Assembly: GCA_963555705.1 (NCBI GenBank)
Contig: OY743170.1
Span: 10,021,096-10,085,095 of the forward strand
Direction of reading: 5' to 3'
Length of the DNA: 64,000 bases
Source: Ligustrum vulgare
Taxonomy: Eukaryota > Streptophyta > Magnoliopsida > Lamiales > Oleaceae
Shown: in pieces, positions 48,090 to 59,703 of the stretch
Numbering within the stretch: position 1 is the stretch's first letter
Layout: each line of letters opens with the position of its first letter
The notes under the pieces: generated by a model
Seen by the model: the letters and a program-made list of their open reading frames with translations, nothing else
Told to the model about the DNA's origin: nothing
The model's database searches: none
Translations under genes and position numbers: made by a program

Positions 48090-48420
48090 CTACTATTTGT
48101 TTTACATTGTTCAAGTATTCATCCATGCTTTTTGATCCTTTTCTGGTCTTTTACAGTTCTCCAGTATGAAAACTATACGAGATTTGTTCATGACAGTGAT
48201 GACACCAAAACATTCCTTCATAGAATTCCACAGTTCACAAGATGTGCTGCTTCCCATAACTCTCATGGTGACTTCAGGAGTCATAGAGGAATAGAGCCAT
48301 CCAAGCAGAAGATGATCAGTTGACCTCGATTTCTCATATTCAGGATTTATCATTTCTTCAACTACTATTCTTGTTTTTGAAGTGATCTCTTTACAGATGA
48401 GTTGTGCAGAGCATTCACGA
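48090..48420 (-). pseudogene. Copia-O gag fragment
   Basis: On the minus strand: CSAQLICKEITSKT, NPEYEKSRSTDHLLLGWLYS, SMTPEVTMRVMGS, then KGSKSMDEYL and NNVKQIVD after a frame change. It is closely similar to the Copia-C capsid segment at 37440-37690. It is truncated at 48420 by the CACTA element. Confidence 0.8.
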
Positions 48421-48422
48421 AC

Positions 48423-48795
48423 AATACGCGTCGGTTGTAGCGGCGACGCATATGACACAGACGCGTAAAGTCTCGACTTTAGGCGTCGGTTGCAAACCGA
48501 CGCGCAAAGTCATCTTTGGGCGTCGGTTCTAGTTTAAAACCGACGCCTAAAGTCAAAAAAAAAAAATACACTTTGGGCGTCGGTTTCTGGTTAAAACCGA
48601 CGCCCAAAGTCGGTTTTGGGCGTCGGTTTTAATTTTTGAACCGACGCCTAAAGTCAAAAAAAAAATACACTTTGGGCGTCGGTTTCTGGTTAAAACCGAC
48701 GCCCAAAGTCGGTTTTGGGCGTCGATTTTAATTTTTGAACCGACGCCCAAAACAGCTTTAGGCGTCGGTTTTATCTTTAGAACCGACGCCTAAAC
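48423..48795. repeat. CACTA subterminal repeats, left side
   Basis: About a dozen units of GGGCGTCGGTTT and AAACCGACGCC(C/T)AAAGTC in both orientations, including two near-identical blocks of about 90 bp (starting 48572 and 48671). These are the presumed transposase-accessory binding sites. Confidence 0.85.
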
Positions 48796-48819
48796 TTTTT
48801 TTTTTTTTTTATATTACAT

Positions 48820-49133
48820 GACCTGGACGTGGCCTGCAATGACCCAGGCCACTGCACGTCGTGCCCTGCAGTGACCTGGACGTAGCCTGCAATAACCAGG
48901 CCACTGCACGTCGTGGCCTGCAGTGACCTGGACGTAGCCTGCAATGACCCAGGCCACTGCATGTCGTGACCTGCAGTGACCTGCAATGACTCAGGCCACT
49001 GCACGTCGTGGCCTGCAATGACCCAAGTCACTGCACGTCGTGGCCTGCAATCACCTGGACGTGACTTGCAATGACCCAGACCACTGCAGGTCGTGACCTG
49101 CAGTGACCAAGACGTGGTCTGCGATAACCTGAA
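48820..49133. repeat. 53-bp minisatellite
   Basis: The unit is roughly GTGACCTGGACGTAGCCTGC, AATGACCCAGGCCACTGCAC, GTCGTGGCCTGCA. About six units are present, some shortened. It is GC-rich, unlike the surroundings. Long open frames here are repeat artefacts. It lies next to the 3' end of the Ulp1 gene. Confidence 0.85.
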
Positions 49134-49271
49134 CATGCACATCACCAAATAAATATATATAATAGATATATACGTAATAAAATTAAATTAACAACAATTA
49201 TACTTACAAATTGTTAATTTATGATACAAATTAAATATATATGTAAGTGCAAGTTTTGATTACGCTTCGAT

Positions 49272-50990
49272 TTACACAAACCTATGAACGAAGTATTTTG
49301 CCCATAAGTTTTGAATCTCGATTACTTCCTCCGTTGAATAATATTCTTTAAATGCCTACAAACAATCAAAATGAATTATTAGTTATTTTTTCATAAAATA
49401 TAAAGTCATTATTAAAATTCTCATTTTCAATGACTTATACCTTTTCTAACGAAATAAGTTGAAAGTGTTCTGTGACTATCTCATACATATTTCTCATAAC
49501 GTAGTAGCCACACTCAGACCCTCCAGGTTGTTGAGGACACTGAAATATTCACATTGAAAAATAACAATATTAATAATCAAACTAAATAAAATATAGAAAT
49601 AATTCAAAGATTTTTAAAAAAGTTTAAATCCGTGTTTTCATACTTTTACGTTTTTCCACGTTGTATTGGATTTTGTCCTCATGCCTCCAACTGTCCAATA
49701 CGTTTTGAAAGCCCTAAAATTTCAATAAATTATATCAACAAGTTACAAAAAAATTAAGACTCAAACATCCTACAAAAAATTTGGCAGAGTTTCCCCTATA
49801 AATTGAACTTATCCAACCTGTAGGGGGACCCTGCTATTCAAAACTATCAACTTCTCAACAATCACAACTCCACAATCAATTTCACCACAACTTCACAATT
49901 ATTTCATTAAAAGTTTCCTAACTTACGTGTTCAATATCGGCTTGATATCCAAGTCACGCTTAGATGCAGCAGCTGAATCTAAGAAGTACACCGTATTCTT
50001 CTCAGGAGAAATAACTAGCAACATCCAGTGATTCCTACGTATTATGAACGTGTAAATACAACTTTAAATATCATATCATTCAAATTAGGTTAAAAATTAG
50101 AGAATATCAACGGTCTTACTCCTGAAAATACGGTGCTAGAATGAATTTCTTAGTTTTCATTGCCTTCATTGTGCTGGCCAAGTAATTTATAACACCATTT
50201 GCATTTGTTCTTACTGAAATCGATGCAATGTGTGTCGGAGACATGAATCCAATCGATTCAATACCGTATTCCTGACACAGCTCATGGAGGTACCTAAAAA
50301 ATAATAATGCCAATAAATAGAAATAAATTAATGATTTAAATTGAAGTTTTTCTTTTTGATCAGAAGTCTTACAATGAAAACACTTGTAAGATTGATGTAT
50401 CCAACCATTGCATCGTAAGCAAGTCGGTGATGTCTCCGACTGTAACATAAAAACCATCATCGAATGCAAAGTTGAACACGGCGGCATCAACGGGTACCTG
50501 GTAGAAGTCATCACCAACAGGCAATTGAATGACCAGAGTGTGTAACATTTTACAATCATCACCCAGACGTTGCAACGTCTCATCGTCAACAATCGCAGGT
50601 CGCTGAGTGGATGACATTTCGAAACTCTGGGGTGTTTTTCCTTCATTAAATTTTTTTGCCTGTTGTGGTGCCTCTTCCTGCAACAAGATAATTTTTATCA
50701 TCTTCAGTTATACAAATTTAAAAGAAATTAATATTGACAGAATCTTTTATATAACTAAATGTTTGTACCTCTCCAAAAATCACCAACTCCTTGGGCCATT
50801 GCAAGAAGCTTCCAATAGCTTCCCCCACTGTGGTGTGGTATTGAGAAGGCACTGGAATACAACACACTTCTGCACCATCGACAATGTGGTCAATGGACAC
50901 CTTAGCATGATCAGGCCAAAGAGGTTGATGATGCACCACCGTGTCGGGTCCGGCTGGATAAACCATCCCGCTCGCTACTATTTGTTTCTC
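49272..50990 (-). pseudogene. CACTA-borne DUF8039 plus Ulp1-like C48 cysteine protease gene
   Basis: The first exon (about 50990-50770) encodes LNGEKQIVASGMVYP, PLWPDHAKVSIDHIVDGA and IGSFLQWPKELVIFGE, matching the DUF8039 pattern of plant CACTA proteins. Further exons follow: about 50685-50375 (QLPVGDDFYQVPVD), 50295-50120 (YGIESIGFMSP, FILAPYFQE), 50037-49926 (NHWMLLVISPEK, YFLDSAAAS), 49713-49646 (YWTVGGMR), 49544-49442 (CPQQPGGSECGYYVMRNMYE) and 49356-49272 (AFKEYYSTEEV, stop TAA). The Ulp1/C48 triad is visible: His in NHW, Asp in FLDS, Gln and Cys in QQPGGSEC. Splice junctions look usable and I see no stop inside these exons. In related elements such genes encode SUMO-protease-like accessory proteins. 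Its own start is missing, and it abuts transposase sequence after a deletion, so it is called a pseudogene, although the protease domain itself looks intact. Confidence 0.7.
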
Positions 50991-51000
50991 ACCATTAAGA

Positions 51001-52005
51001 CTAATGGCGAGACGACAAGGAGACGGCTTCTATGTTGTTAAAACTAAGATTTCTATCTTCGCCCCCAAACTCGGGAAACAACCTATTAATATTCCTCCAT
51101 TGAGGAGAATCAGCCACGTGTCTTAGTTTTCCATCTTCTTTTCTCCCGTCGGCATGCCACCGCAAGTTCTTTGCATCCTTTGCATTGGCAAACAAACGTT
51201 TAAATCTTGGTATTACAGGTAAATACCATAACACCTTTGCCGGAGGGCTTTTCTTATCACCACAATTATTATTCACGTTCTTCCGTTTATATCGTGATAC
51301 CCCACACTTTGGACATAGACGCAAGTCCTTGTAATCATTTCGATACAGTATACAATCATTTGGACATGCATGTATCCTCTCAATCTCCATACCCATCGGG
51401 CACAACAATTTCTTTGCCTCGTAAATTGAACTAGGAAGTTCGTTATCTTCCGGAAGCATCTCTCGTAACAGCCCCAATAATGCCGTGAAACTTTTATCAC
51501 TCCACCTATTGCTTGCTTTCAAGTTATACAATTTTAGTACCGCAGACAATTTAGTGAATTTATTACAACCAGAAAACAAAGGCTTCTCAGACTCATTGAA
51601 CAAGTTATCTAATACATGAGGTTTTTCAATGTATTCCCCTTGTATATCACGCATCATATCGTCTATCATATCATTCTCATCATTTTCCAAATCATTCTCA
51701 CAAATATTGCTTGAATTATTCTGCTGCTGATCACCAACATCGTCACCAGTGCTCGTCCTGGGAAGCATACTCTCACCATGCCATATCCATCGTGTATAAC
51801 CTTCTTTAAACCCACGACGAATCAAATGACTCTTCACTTGATCAAAACTACGAAACTTTCTCAAATTCTTACAATCGTAACAAGGACACAAAATCATTGT
51901 TTCACCTTTCTTTCTCTTGTTTTCATCCGCACATTTCATAAACTCTTCAACACCTTTTACATATTCATGTCTATTACGTCTGCCATACATTCAACCCCGA
52001 TCCAT
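51001..52005 (-). pseudogene. Truncated TNP2-type CACTA transposase
   Basis: The ATG at 52005 is followed after four codons by a TGA (51993-51991); the frame then runs from 51990. It contains the transposase-associated domain (MYGRRNRHEYVKGVEEF, CPCYDCKN, VKSHLIRRGF, YTRWIWHGE), an Asp/Asn-rich acidic linker, and the N-terminal part of Transposase_21 (SFTALLGLLREMLP, YEAKKLLCPMGM, CPNDCILYRN, CPKCGVSRYK, LWYLPVIPRFKRLF, LRWHADGR, FPEFGGEDRN). Just after FGGEDRN the frame enters foreign sequence and stops at 51001. The catalytic core and DUF4216/DUF4218 regions are absent, so this copy cannot encode an active transposase. Confidence 0.85.
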
Positions 52006-52480
52006 ATCAATGACCTATATGTGAAGATATAATTAAAAATTTTTATTAGTTTTGAGTAAATATTTATTTAGTACGGTCAATTCTGTAATAGTGAAAATCA
52101 CTTTAAACTATAATTCTCATTTTTTATTTACAAAATTTTACAAAACTTTTGACACAACCTCCCCTAAAAATTGGACTTAACCAACCTATAGGAATAATCA
52201 ACATATCACAATAAACCAAAATGTTCATCCTCGACATATTCAAAAATCTAATACATATATCATCAACTACTCCAAGTTTAATTTGAAATCCATTCTCAAT
52301 TCCTAAAAAGTGAAGCTAAGATTTCATGACTTAATATCTCATAATTTCAACTCCAATAATTAAAATATTAAAATTTATCTATCTACTAACTTAAAATCAA
52401 CAATATAAATTTAACACCCAAATTTATATATATTAAAATTTAATTAACACATTTATACATATTAACATGTAATTATCATA
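52006..52480. other. CACTA 5' untranslated region or intron
   Basis: AT-rich without a gene. ACCTCCCCTAAAAATTGGAC near 52157 and CCAACCTATAGG near 52182 resemble the GGCAGAGTTTCCCCTATAAA / CCAACCTGTAGGGG phrases found at 49783-49830 and in the LTR-like element at 13475-13525. Confidence 0.5.
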
Positions 52481-52494
52481 TTTATATAATAACA

Positions 52495-52507
52495 AATATA
52501 TATAGAT

Positions 52508-52539
<32 letters not shown>

Positions 52540-52770
52540 CACACATATATATATATACATACATACATATCTATATAGATTATATATATATATATATATA
52601 TAGACACACATACATACATATCTATATATATATATATACACATACATACACACACAAATATATACACGGTCATATATATACACACACACACACAAATATA
52701 TATATATATACACGCAGACATATATATATATATACACATAAATATATATATACAAATACATATACATACT
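52495..52770. repeat. TA/CA compound microsatellite
   Basis: Long alternation of TATATA, CACACA and ATACATACA units, including two near-copies of TCTATATAGATTATATA (about 52500 and 52575). The open frames here are artefacts. Confidence 0.9.
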
Positions 52771-52799
52771 TATAAACAAAAATGGGAATCGGGTCTTAC

Positions 52800-53225
52800 A
52801 ATGTCGGTGGAGGCGGCGGCGGTAGAAGAGTGAGGGCGGTGGAGGCGGCGACGTTCACAAGAGAGGGAGAGCCGGCGTGAGAGTAGAGAGAAGTTGTGAG
52901 AGTGAATTGTGTGAGAGAGAGAGAGAGAGAGGCGTGAGTGTATAGCTAGAGAGAAGTGTACTGAAAGAGAGAAAGAGGCGCGAGAGTTATGAAAATACCG
53001 GGAATAAATTATGAGAATGCTTCCAAAACCGACGCGAGAAACGCCGGTTTCTCGCGTCGGTTTAAGGTGAACCGACGCGCAAATTCGGACCGTCCGGCTT
53101 TGTGCGTCGGTTCACCTTAAACCGACGCGAGAAACCGGTGTTTCTCGCGTCGGTTTTTGCCAAAACCGACGCGCAAAGTCGGCGGTCCGACTTTGCGCGT
53201 CGGTTTAAAATTGAAACCGACGCCT
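52800..53225. repeat. CACTA right subterminal region
   Basis: A GGCGG- and GAGAGA-rich stretch (52800-52990) is followed by inverted AACCGACGCG / CGCGTCGGTTT units (53030-53225) that can fold into long hairpins, for example 53068-53140. The units match those on the left side, with GCGCAAAGTC replacing GCCCAAAGTC. Confidence 0.85.
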
Positions 53226-53331
53226 ATTCCTAAATTTTAATTACGAAAATGCCACCGTCCTATTTTATGTGTCATTTTTTTGAAAAACCGACGTATTTTC
53301 CTCATTTTTTTTATGCCTTTTTGTACTAGTG

Positions 53332-53475
53332 GAGCAACAAACTGAAAAACTCTTTGTAACTTAATACCTATACAACACGTGTGAATTATAGCGAAGGTAA
53401 AGGAAAAAAAATCTAACAAACTGTTCAAGACTTAAACCCTTGCAAAAGAATAAATGGGCCAGACATTTAATCAAG
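53332..53475 (-). repeat. Copia-O 5' LTR, inner fragment
   Basis: AATACCTATACAACACGTGT and the following bases align with 44810-44925 of the 3' LTR. The remainder of this LTR resumes at 61776. TTTAATCAA is present at both broken ends (53466-53474 and about 61775). Confidence 0.75.
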
Positions 53476-54531
53476 GGGCGTGTAACACCCCGAATTCTAG
53501 TAACTCGGGACGCCACATCTCCTTTAAGTCTAATTTTATTGAAAAAAAATAATTAAATTCTAAACATCATATTTATTTGAAAATTTGCAACAATAAATTA
53601 ATTAATTAATTAAGTTTGCTAAATTCATAAAAACATTTAAATCTTAATTTTCAAGAAAGTAACAACAAACTATTTAAATTGACGATGTTCATAAAACTTA
53701 ACTTTAAGAAAAATAGCTTCATAATCTCGACCAAATGAAATAACGAAGTTTACAAATCATGACTTTAAAATGATTTCTACTAATGGTTTGTCACCCTGCC
53801 TTTCATTCGCTGCCGTCTTCGAGATCTGCAAAAAAGGTTAAAAATGGAATGAGCATTTCAAAAAAAATACTCAATAGACTCATCGCCAATAATTAATTTA
53901 CAGAATAATTGAACACCTACTTATGCAATCATACAGTGACATCATCATATAATAGGCTCTTTAAAAATCATAAGGTGTGGGTAGTCTCGTCTCATGCATT
54001 AAAGTATGTAAGTTATGCATAACAACATCATTTCTCATTTTATCTCATAAGAGATATTCTCGTCTCGTCTCATGCATCAAAACATATAAATCATATAAAT
54101 TTACATAAGAAAAGCAATTACAATTTAAACTAATTAGTGAGGGCGAATCTACCTTAATTCACGAGTTTGAAAGATAGAGCTTGAAATTCATGTCAATCTT
54201 CTAAATCACCAAATGTTTCGTCTACCCAAAAGAAAATTTAATTAAATTAGTACTTTTAAAAATTGAAGGATTAAAGTGATAAAATAAAGTTTGGGACTAA
54301 ATTGAGATTTTAGAGAATCTGAAATTTAAAAATTTAGGGGCTGAAATAGACTTTTTTGAAAGTAATGGGGTTGATGGTACGGGTTAAGGACTCCGGGGAC
54401 TAGACTGTTTAAACACTGAAAACTTCGAACTGAATTTAAAAATGTTTAAAATTAAAATGACTGGAATTAAACGATTCAAAACTTGAGGGACTAAAATGTA
54501 GATCAACTTTTTTAAAAAAAAAAACATATAA

Positions 54532-54536
<5 letters not shown>

Positions 54537-54584
<48 letters not shown>
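54537..54584. repeat. (CT)n microsatellite
   Basis: An unbroken run of CT dinucleotides inside the LTR-like element, followed by a TCGGTTT-like and GAGAGA context. Confidence 0.9.
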
Positions 54585-54588
<4 letters not shown>

Positions 54589-54905
54589 CCGATAGAGAGA
54601 AGAGGAGAGGCAGAGGCGAAGCCTCTGCTTGGCAAGGCTGTTGGCACCCGTTATTGGCGTGTTGCTGGTGGTGGCGCCGCCTCACATGGCGACCATAGTA
54701 GTGGTTCGATGGTAGCTGGTCGTGGCTGGTGTGCGTAAGTCTATGTGGTGGAAGACGGTGGCTGAGGTGGTTTGGTACCGACTGTGGTTGGTTTTGGTTG
54801 AAAAAGGCAGTGTGCGTATGGGGTGGAGGCGGTGACTGCCGGGTTTTGAAATTGGATTCGGTTGGGCAGTAGGTAGTGGCCAGTAGATTGAATGAGGGTC
54901 GTCTA

Positions 54906-55160
54906 TGTAGAAAACACAATAACATATATATCCTTATATATGTTCTACAAATAAATTAAGAGAAAGAAGAAAGAATGGAAGAAGAGAAAGAGAGAAGAGA
55001 CAACCCTTAAAACCACACCATTCATTATAATACTCAATCCTATATATACATACAAAACAAAAGCATATGCTTAGAATATTCTAAAGCATATAAAGCATAT
55101 TCTAAGCATATTCTAAGCATATTCAAAAGCATATTCTAGAATGTGCTAATTATTCTAACA
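54906..55160 (-). repeat. Copia-D 3' LTR
   Basis: 255 bp, with one extra copy of a 20-bp unit based on AGCATATTCTA relative to the 5' LTR. Confidence 0.9.
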
Positions 55161-55173
55161 TCCCCCCGCAAAC

Positions 55174-58100
55174 TCACGATGCTATAGCATGAAGCAACAA
55201 GAGTTTGTCAAGTAAGAATCGGAAGCGAGAAGTCGGATGGGACTTGGTGAAGAAGTCTGCAAGCTGCAATGATGAAGAGACAAAAGGTAAGGCAATAGTC
55301 CCATGCTGAAGATGATGACTAACAAGGTGACAATCAATTTCAATGTGCTTCGTGCGCTCATGGAACACTGAATTATGTGAGATCTGGATGGCACTCTTGT
55401 TATCACAATACATAGAGGTGGGAGATGAAATAGAAACACCCATATCTGCAAGTAGCCAACGTAACCACACAATCTCAGTAGTAGTGGAGGCCATAGCGCG
55501 ATATTCTGCTTCAGTTGATGAGCGAGAAACTACTGTCTGCTTCTTACTTTTCCATGAGATAAGAGAGTCACCCAAAAATACACAGTAGCCAGTAGTGGAC
55601 TTACGATCAGTTGGGTTCCCAGCCCAATCTGCATCAGAGTAAGCTCGAAGCTCTAAGGAGGAGGTCGATGGGAATAAAATACTCTGAAAGCAAGAGCCAC
55701 GAAGATAGCGCAAGATTCTAACAACCGCTTCCCAGTGAACCATGGTAGGTGTTGAAACAAACTGACTGACAACATGCACAGCATAAGCAATGTCTGGCCT
55801 AGTAATGGTAAGATAAACAAGGGAACCAACAATAGTACGATACAAAGTAGGATCAGACAGTGGTTCACCATCAGAAGATGAGTAACGAACATTAGCCTCA
55901 ATAGGAGTATCAGCTGTTTTAGTATCAGTAAGACGAGCACGCTCAACGACATCTGCAGCATATTTAGACTGAGAGAGCATATAACCTCGAGGAGAAGAAG
56001 CAACCTCAATCCCCAGAAAGTAAGTTAAGGGACCCAAATCCTTCATTTCAAAAAGACGAGCCAATTCTGATTTTAAATTGGTTATCCCTACAACATCATC
56101 ACCAGTAATGATCATGTCATCAACGTACAACAAAAGGAGAATACGACCAGTGGAAGTACATCTACAGAACAAAGCGGAATCATGATGGCTAGATGTAAAA
56201 CCAAGAGAGAGCACAACTGTAGAAAACTTCTCAAACCAGGCACGAGGTGCTTGTTTGAGACCATATAGAGCTTTCTTAAGTTTGCAAACAAATCCAGGAG
56301 AATGAGGAACACCAGGTGGAGGAACCATATAAACATCTTCTTGAAGATTTCCATTCAAGAAGGCATTTTTAACATCCATTTGAGAGAGACTCCACTGACG
56401 AATAGAAGCAACCGCAATAAGTGTACGTACAGTAGTCATTTTTGCAACAGGGGCAAATGTCTCCTCATAATCCAAGCCATACTGTTGAGAAAATCCCTTA
56501 GCAACCAATCGAGCCTTGTAACGCTCAACTGAACCATCAGATTTGGTCTTGATCTTATAGACCCAACGAGATCCAATAACATGTTTTCCTGGTGGTAAAG
56601 AAACTAATTCCCAAGTGTCTGTCTTATGTAGAGCATTAAGTTCATCAGTCATAGCCTGTTGCCAAAGAGGATCTAAAGCTGCTTCTTTGTAAGAGGAAGG
56701 TTCAGAAAGCTTATGAATGGAAGACAAAAAACAACAAAAGGACTCAGAATAATAAGAATAATCAAACTCGGGTAAGTGAGCAGACTTACGTATACGTTGA
56801 GGATATCGAGGAGGAGGAGACTGCGAATCCTCAGCCTCAGACGGTGCTTGGGGATCCATAGGAGAAGGGAGGACATTCTGAGATGGCGCATGTGTACCTG
56901 TAGCAGATGACGAAGATGGAGAACAAATAGTAGGGACATATGTAGATGGTCTATCAATATCATCAGTGAAAGGATCAATACAAATGAGATCTGACGTGGT
57001 CATGTGAGAGGTATTATCTGTAATAGAAAAGAAGGGAATGTGTTCAAGAAACACAACATTACGAGAGACATATAACTTGTGACTGACAGGATCAAAACAT
57101 TGATAACCTTTTTGTCCCTCACCATATCCTAAGAAGACACAAATAGCTGAGCGTGGAGTTAATTTGCTACGTTCTGCCGTAGGACGAAGAACAAAACAAG
57201 TGCACCCAAAGACTTTTAAGAGAGAGTAATCAGGAGAATAACTAAACAAGGTTTGAAATGGTGACAAACCAGATAAATGAGAAGATGGTATCCTATTTAT
57301 CAAATAGACAGCAGTGAGAACTGCCTCCCCCCAAAATTCACTAGGTACTTTGGCAGATAGGAGAAGGGAACGAGCAGTTTCAACAATGTCTCTATGCTTA
57401 CGTTCAGCAACACCATTCTGTTGAGGAGTATCAGTACAAGAAGTTTGATGAATTGTACCATCAAGAGCAAGCAACTCACGAAAATCATTAGAAACATATT
57501 CCCCACCCAAATCACATCGAAAACATTTAATGACAGCAGAATGTTGAGTTTTAATAAGTGCTCGAAACGAACGATAAATAGAAATAAAATCAGAACGTCG
57601 CTTCATAAGATATACCCAACAGTAACGACTATAATCATCAATAAAGGAAACATAATATCGGGATCCTCCTTTAGTAGAAACAGGAGTAGGGCCCCATACA
57701 TCTGAGTGTACAAGATCAAATGATGCAATAGAAGAAGAAATACTACGAGGAAAAGGTAAAGCTGAAAATTTAGCAAGTTTGCATCCACTACAATCAGAAA
57801 TATCATGAGGTTTTAAGTCTCCCAAACAACCTTTAGAAGCTAAAAATCTCAAACGACTAGCAGACACATGTCCTAGGCGAGAATGCCATAAATAGAAATT
57901 AGAAGAAGAAGAATTCAAATGGAAAGACGATAAATCAGTACTAGAGGCTGCAACATGCGCTGGTCTCAGATTATCTAGAACATAAAGTCCTCCTCTTTGC
58001 CTATGGCCGATCCCAATCAGCTTCCGAGACTGCGGATCCTGTACATAACAATAGTAGAAGTAAAGTGAACAGAATTACCAGAATCACATAATTGACCAAC

Positions 58101-59288
58101 AGAAATAAGATTTAAAGTAAGGTCAGGAACACAATAGACATCTGATAAAGATAGATTAGAAGTATGAACAGAACCAACACCTGCTAAGGACAATGGGGTG
58201 CCATCAGCAGTCATAACAGGTGAAGATGACATAGAAGGATATAAATAATCAAAAAGTGATGAGTTAGGAGACATATGCTTAGAAGCACCCGAGTCAAAAA
58301 TCCACGAGGAGGTTTTACCTGAGGAGTTCTGAGAGGACAAACCTACATGAGTAGAGGCTGACATGACATGTGACTGTGAGGCTAAAAACTTCTGAAACTG
58401 CTCACTAAGATCAGTCAATCGGGAATCAGATGAGGGCGGTGGACCAAGTATAGAGGAGCCAACAGGTGGAACAATCGCTGCTGTGTGGGCATTGGATCTA
58501 TAAGACTGCTGGGACTTCAATAACTTAGGACATTGAGCCTTCCAATGTCCCTTTTGTCTACAAAAACTACAAACATCATTTGGGAACCGTGTATGTCCTT
58601 TGGTTCGATTCTGTGTAGATGGTAAAGCTAAAACTGAAGTCCCAGAATGTGGAAGAGATACATCTTCAGTAAGGGATTTTAACTGTGTCTCCTCAGCAAC
58701 AAGTTCACTAACAACTGAATCAACAGATGGAAGAGGAGTACGGTGCAAAATAGAACCTCTGAGTCCCTCAAAATCACTACGAAGTGCCATCAAAAACTGA
58801 ACCAATCGTTGCTCCTCTCTATAAATAATATAATCCGCACTTGCTTTCAGACCTGCCGGTTCAGTAAGAGTTAACTCATCCCAAATTGATGTCATAGCAG
58901 TATAAAAATCCAGAATGCTCATATTCTTTTGTTGCAATGCTCGAATGTCAATCTCTAACTGATATCGTTTTGCAAAATTAGATTTAGTGTACAACTTCTG
59001 CAAATGGTCCCAAACCTCCTTTGCCGTTTCACACTTAGCCAACTGTGTACCAATACTATGTTCTACAGAATTATTTATCCATGTATGAATTTTTGAATTA
59101 TTTGAATCCCAGGTATCTAACAGAGTTGCATAATTTGCATCATTATTTTCCGGTTTCTCAACTATTCCACTGACATAACCCCACAACTTTTTACCCTTAA
59201 GAAAGTGTTTCATAACATGACTCCAGTAAGCATAGTTTTTACCATTCAAACGCACATTAATAGCCTGAAGAGAATCATCGGATGCCAT
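55174..59288 (-). pseudogene. Copia-D gag-pol polyprotein with a single frameshift
   Basis: ATG 59288 (MASDDSLQAINVRLNGKNYA) opens gag. The capsid continues with FLKGKKLWGYVSG and AKEVWDHLQKLYTKSNFAKR; the knuckle is CSFCRQKGHWKAQC (about 58580-58540). Protease: WIFDSGASKHMSP (about 58300). A one-base shift near 58040 ends this frame at 58017. The next frame (open to 55174) has the integrase zinc region LWHSRLGHVS...CSGCKLAKF. The core has HSDVWGP, RCDLGGEY and AERKHRD. RT has VDVKNAFLNG-like QMDVKNAFLNG and LLLYVDDMIITG (about 56120). RNase H has YSDADWAGNPTDRKS and HERTKHIEIDCHL, ending LLLLHAIAS. Apart from the shift no damage was seen over about 1,370 codons. Confidence 0.92.
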
Positions 59289-59703
59289 TAAAAGAGAGAA
59301 AACGATACTAACCAACAAAGTCAAGCAAAGCAGTGTGTAAAAAGAATGGATAACTGAAAACCAACACCACAAGCAGATAGAGGATGAATAGTCGATCGAA
59401 AATCCGTCAACCGTGCCGCCAGGAACTGCCGCACGCGCCCCCACGCGCCACCAGAAGATCCGACTGCCTGACTCACGCGCCTCCTTACACCGGCGCGTGT
59501 AATCTCACGCGCCACTCCGGTCGACGCGGCTCCACCTGCAGATTCTGAATATGGTCTTAGTTCACCGGAATTCCTACTGCAAGTGCCTCGAAATTCGTGA
59601 AACAGTACGGTTTAGGGTTTTTCGCAAAGAAGAAAAATGCACGCTGATTTCGTTTTTTTTTTTTTTTTTCGAAGGCAATGTGAATCAAATAGCTCTGATA
59701 CCA

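Larger units (their letters stand above)
48423..53331 (-). mobile_element. CACTA (En/Spm) transposon with TNP2 and Ulp1-protease remnants
   Basis: The right terminus is CACTAGTACAAAAAGGC (minus strand, 53331-53315), a classic CACTA end. Both subterminal regions are packed with inverted GCGTCGGTTTNNAACCGACGC units (48423-48795 and 53030-53225). The left terminus lacks the CACTA end: homology begins about 28 bp inside, at AATACGCGTCGG. Inside, on the minus strand, are a truncated TNP2-type transposase (52005-51001) and a multi-exon DUF8039/Ulp1 gene (about 50990-49272). It inserted into the 5' LTR of Copia-O. A later deletion then removed the left end together with neighbouring copia sequence. 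Confidence 0.85.

Noticed and set aside
48777..49148. Open frame of 123 residues, rich in SLQVT / GHCRPR repeats
   Set aside because: It is the translation of the 53-bp minisatellite; other frames over the same DNA are equally long and repetitive, and it has no domain.
52482..52779. Two long Tyr/Ile/Val/Cys-rich frames
   Set aside because: Pure translation of TA/CA microsatellite.
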